This document shows, piece after piece, positions 61,764-64,000 of a stretch of DNA of 64,000 nucleotides. The stretch is from Kribbella sp. VKM Ac-2569 (GTDB lineage Bacteria > Actinomycetota > Actinomycetes > Propionibacteriales > Kribbellaceae): the NCBI RefSeq assembly GCF_004216905.1, contig NZ_SGXJ01000001.1, positions 558,001 to 622,000 on the forward strand, written 5' to 3'. How positions within the stretch are numbered: position 1 is the first letter of the stretch; the number at the start of each line of letters is the position of its first letter. The position numbers were made by a program, and so were the translations under genes. The notes under the pieces were generated by a model. The model saw nothing but the letters and a program-made list of their open reading frames with translations, was not told the DNA's origin and searched no databases.

Positions 61764-62681
61764 TCAGCTCGCCAGCAGGCGGTCGAGGGATTCGCGGACG
61801 CGGTCGGTGTCCTCGCGGTACTTGAGGACCGCGCCGAGGGTCGCGGCCGCCGTTTCGACATCGAGTACGTCGGCGCCGAGCGCGTCGAGGGCGCGGGCCC
61901 AGTCGAGGGTCTCCGCGACACCGGGCGGCTTGAGCAGGTCGAGATCACGCATCCGCTGCACCGACCGGGCGACCTGCTCGGCAAGCAGTGCGGACACCCC
62001 AGGCAGCCGCGTCCGGACGATCTCGATCTCACGAGCCAGACCCGGATGGTCGATCCAGTGGTACAGGCATCGCCGTTTGAGCGCGTCATGCACCTCGCGG
62101 GTCCGGTTCGAGGTCAGCACGACGATCGGCGGCACCTCAGCCGTGATCGTGCCGAGCTCCGGAATCGTCACCTCGTACGTCGACAGCACCTCGAGCAGGA
62201 ACGCCTCGAACTCGTCGTCGGCCCGGTCGATCTCGTCGACGAGCAGTACGGCGGGACTTTCGCGGAGGGCCCGCAGTACCGGGCGGGACAGCAGGAACCG
62301 TTCGTCGAACAGGCTCTTCTCGACCTCTTCGACCGCCGCGTCGGAGCTGGTCGCCTCAACGGTGCGCAGATGCAGGATCTGGCGCGGGAAGTCCCAGTCG
62401 TAGAGCGCCTGCGAAGCGTCGATGCCCTCGTAACACTGCAGCCGGATCAGGTCCAGGTCGAGCGCCTCGGCGATGGCGCCCGCGAGCGAGGTCTTGCCGG
62501 TGCCTGGCTCGCCTTCGAGCAGCAACGGGCGATGGAGCGCGAGCGCGAGATACCCGACCGTGGCCAAGCCCTCTCCGGCTAGATACCCGGTCGCCCGCAG
62601 ACACTCGGCAAGCTCAGCCGCCGAGCCGACGGCACTCACTCCTTCAGCATTCACCCACTTCCGACCCTTGCCAACCCTCAC
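61764..62681 (-). CDS. coxD: MoxR-family AAA+ ATPase, CoxD-like
   Basis: 305 residues from GTG 62681, chosen because it makes a GTGA overlap with the mocA stop; GTG 62654 and 62639 are alternatives. Walker A LEGEPGTGKTS, Walker B AVLLVDEIDRAD and sensor VVLTSNRTREVHDALKRRC. Partner of the VWA protein downstream in maturation of the molybdenum hydroxylase. Confidence 0.9.
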   Translation of the reverse strand: MRVGKGRKWVNAEGVSAVGSAAELAECLRATGYLAGEGLATVGYLALALHRPLLLEGEPGTGKTSLAGAIAEALDLDLIRLQCYEGIDASQALYDWDFPRQILHLRTVEATSSDAAVEEVEKSLFDERFLLSRPVLRALRESPAVLLVDEIDRADDEFEAFLLEVLSTYEVTIPELGTITAEVPPIVVLTSNRTREVHDALKRRCLYHWIDHPGLAREIEIVRTRLPGVSALLAEQVARSVQRMRDLDLLKPPGVAETLDWARALDALGADVLDVETAAATLGAVLKYREDTDRVRESLDRLLAS

Positions 62682-63253
62682 CCATGGCCCGGCGGCAACT
62701 CCCCTACCGTGTCGACGTCCGCGCCGTCACCCAGATCCGCGCACTCCACCAACACCACCTGGTGTTCCCGCATGTACCCCCGGGCCCCCTCGTCACCTCG
62801 AGCAGACGCGATCACCCCGTCCCAGTGCGCCCGCCCGATCACCACCGGATGCCCCGGCACACCCCGGTACGTCGCCCGCACCAGTGCGTCCTCACCACCG
62901 CGATCCGCAACCCGGCGTACGGCGGCCGCCGTCAACCCCGGCACGTCCACCGTCACCACGACCACCGCCTCCGACAACGTGTCAGTTGAGCTAAGGCCGG
63001 CGCGGAGGGACGCCCCCATCCCCTCATCCCAGTCGGTTGCCTCAACAACCTCGCCCGGCTCGTCGGACAGCTCCGCGCGCACCTGATCCGCGGACGCTCC
63101 GACGACCACCACGACCGGTGAGCACCCGGCCTCGGTGAGTAGACGGGACGTACGGACCACCCACGGCACCCCGTCGGCGTCCCGGATGAGTGCTTTCGGC
63201 GTACCCATCCGACGCCCAGCGCCCGCGGCGAGGACCAGTCCTGCGATCTTCAC
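62678..63253 (-). CDS. mocA: Molybdenum cofactor cytidylyltransferase-like nucleotidyltransferase
   Basis: 191 residues, ATG 63253. NTP-transferase signature LAAGAGRRMGTPKAL and VVVTVDVPGLT. MocA forms molybdopterin cytosine dinucleotide, the cofactor of CoxL-type enzymes, which fits its place as the first gene of the cox locus. Confidence 0.9.
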   Translation of the reverse strand: MKIAGLVLAAGAGRRMGTPKALIRDADGVPWVVRTSRLLTEAGCSPVVVVVGASADQVRAELSDEPGEVVEATDWDEGMGASLRAGLSSTDTLSEAVVVVTVDVPGLTAAAVRRVADRGGEDALVRATYRGVPGHPVVIGRAHWDGVIASARGDEGARGYMREHQVVLVECADLGDGADVDTVGELPPGHG

Positions 63254-63335
63254 AACCGCAGCGTACTGATTTCACACTCTGAGCAGTGACGTCTGCCACG
63301 CGGCGTACCGCGATCGGCGTGCGACGATATCTGAC

Positions 63336-64000
63336 GTGACGACGATCGCAGACGGCTCGAAGTCCCTTCCGTTGCTGTTTCTCGGGCAGAACACCGACCC
63401 GCACTCCGAGCGCGGTGTCGAGTGCCCGGGCGCGCTCCCGCCGGCGTCCGACCCGGATCTGGTCGAGCGGGCACTGAAGGCGAAGGCGGCGCTCGGTGAC
63501 CAGGTGTTCGTGCTCGGGCACCACTACCAGCGCGACGAGGTGATCCAGTTCGCGGACGTCACCGGTGACTCGTTCAAGCTCGCCCGCGACGCCGCGGCTC
63601 GCCCGGACGCGCCGTACATCGTGTTCTGCGGCGTGCACTTCATGGCCGAGTCCGCGGACATCCTCACCAACGACGAGCAGACGGTGATCCTGCCGGACCT
63701 CGCGGCCGGTTGCTCGATGGCGGACATGGCGCGCATCCAGCAGGTCGAGGCCGCCTGGGACGCGCTCGCCGACGCCGGTGTCGCGGACGTGACGGTTCCG
63801 GTCACCTACATGAACTCCAGCGCCGACATCAAGGCGTTCTGCGGCCGCAACGGCGGCGTCGTGTGTACGTCGAGCAACGCGGAGACCGCGCTGAACTGGG
63901 CGTTCGAGCAGGGCGAGAAGGTGCTCTTCCTCCCGGATCAGCACCTCGGCCGCAACACCGCCGTACTGCAGCTGGGTCTGTCGCTCGACGACTGCGTCGT
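63336..64000 (+). CDS. nadA: Quinolinate synthase, 5' part (cut by window end)
   Basis: GTG 63336 opens a frame of 221 codons still open at the last base. It reads [37 protein letters not shown] and [15 protein letters not shown], all conserved in NadA, which condenses iminoaspartate and DHAP to quinolinate with a [4Fe-4S] cluster. Divergent from mocA across 82 bp; no operator was recognised there. Confidence 0.93.
   Translation, partial: MTTIADGSKSLPLLFLGQNTDPHSERGVECPGALPPASDPDLVERALKAKAALGDQVFVLGHHYQRDEVIQFADVTGDSFKLARDAAARPDAPYIVFCGVHFMAESADILTNDEQTVILPDLAAGCSMADMARIQQVEAAWDALADAGVADVTVPVTYMNSSADIKAFCGRNGGVVCTSSNAETALNWAFEQGEKVLFLPDQHLGRNTAVLQLGLSLDDCV

Noticed and set aside
1..64000. 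Search for tRNA, rRNA, prophage, transposase genes and CRISPR arrays
   Set aside because: None was recognised on either strand.

Overview
The window is a high-GC, gene-dense stretch of an actinobacterial chromosome. The ctaC-ctaD-ctaF order, the frequent GTG starts and the catabolic gene content suggest a soil actinomycete of the Nocardioidaceae/Kribbella type; that placement is inferred from gene content, not measured. No phage, insertion sequence, CRISPR array, tRNA or rRNA was seen.

Layout. 0-4.7 kb: aa3 cytochrome oxidase subunits (minus strand), a 164-bp palindromic element, and a cysteine desulfurase/TusA pair. 4.7-6.9 kb: a GNAT acetyltransferase, a papain-like (BtrH-type) protein and a sirtuin. 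7-14.8 kb: two very large secreted enzymes, a double-GH13 amylopullulanase and an M1 peptidase. 14.8-19.4 kb: an ECF41 sigma factor divergent from a DoxX protein, with a matched promoter in each direction, then a lipid kinase, a serine hydrolase and an epimerase that also carries an ECF41-like promoter. 19.5-30.6 kb: a guanidine-I (ykkC) riboswitch followed by an overlapping operon (permease, two DUF1989 carboxyguanidine deiminase-type subunits, a carboxyltransferase lacking biotin carboxylase, allophanate hydrolase) that runs on into an M20 deacylase, an amidohydrolase, an amidase and a MerR regulator.

30.6-45.4 kb: a catabolic island of DUF3830, amidase, D-2-hydroxyacid dehydrogenase, two Asp/Glu-racemase-like enzymes, a DoeA-like M24 hydrolase, two aminotransferases, a large FAD/Fe-S dehydrogenase, an aldehyde dehydrogenase, a FCD-type GntR regulator and an MHS transporter. 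All three divergent promoter regions and the transporter leader carry the same GATTGTCRACAATC-type palindrome, so this looks like one local regulon for an unidentified nitrogen compound, possibly ectoine-like.

45.5-51.5 kb: a TetR/DHA2 efflux pair with a triple operator, and an OpuC-type compatible-solute ABC transporter. 51.6-55 kb: ErpA, glycerate kinase, a VOC protein, endonuclease V and a Nudix hydrolase. 55-63.3 kb: a complete form II cox-type molybdenum hydroxylase locus (mocA, coxD, coxE, xdhC, coxS, coxL, coxM, coxG). The window ends inside nadA.

Across the window the 7-mer GATTGTC/GACAATC is strongly over-represented (about 30 copies counted by eye), mostly inside genes between 20 and 60 kb; this is unexplained and is reported as a finding.
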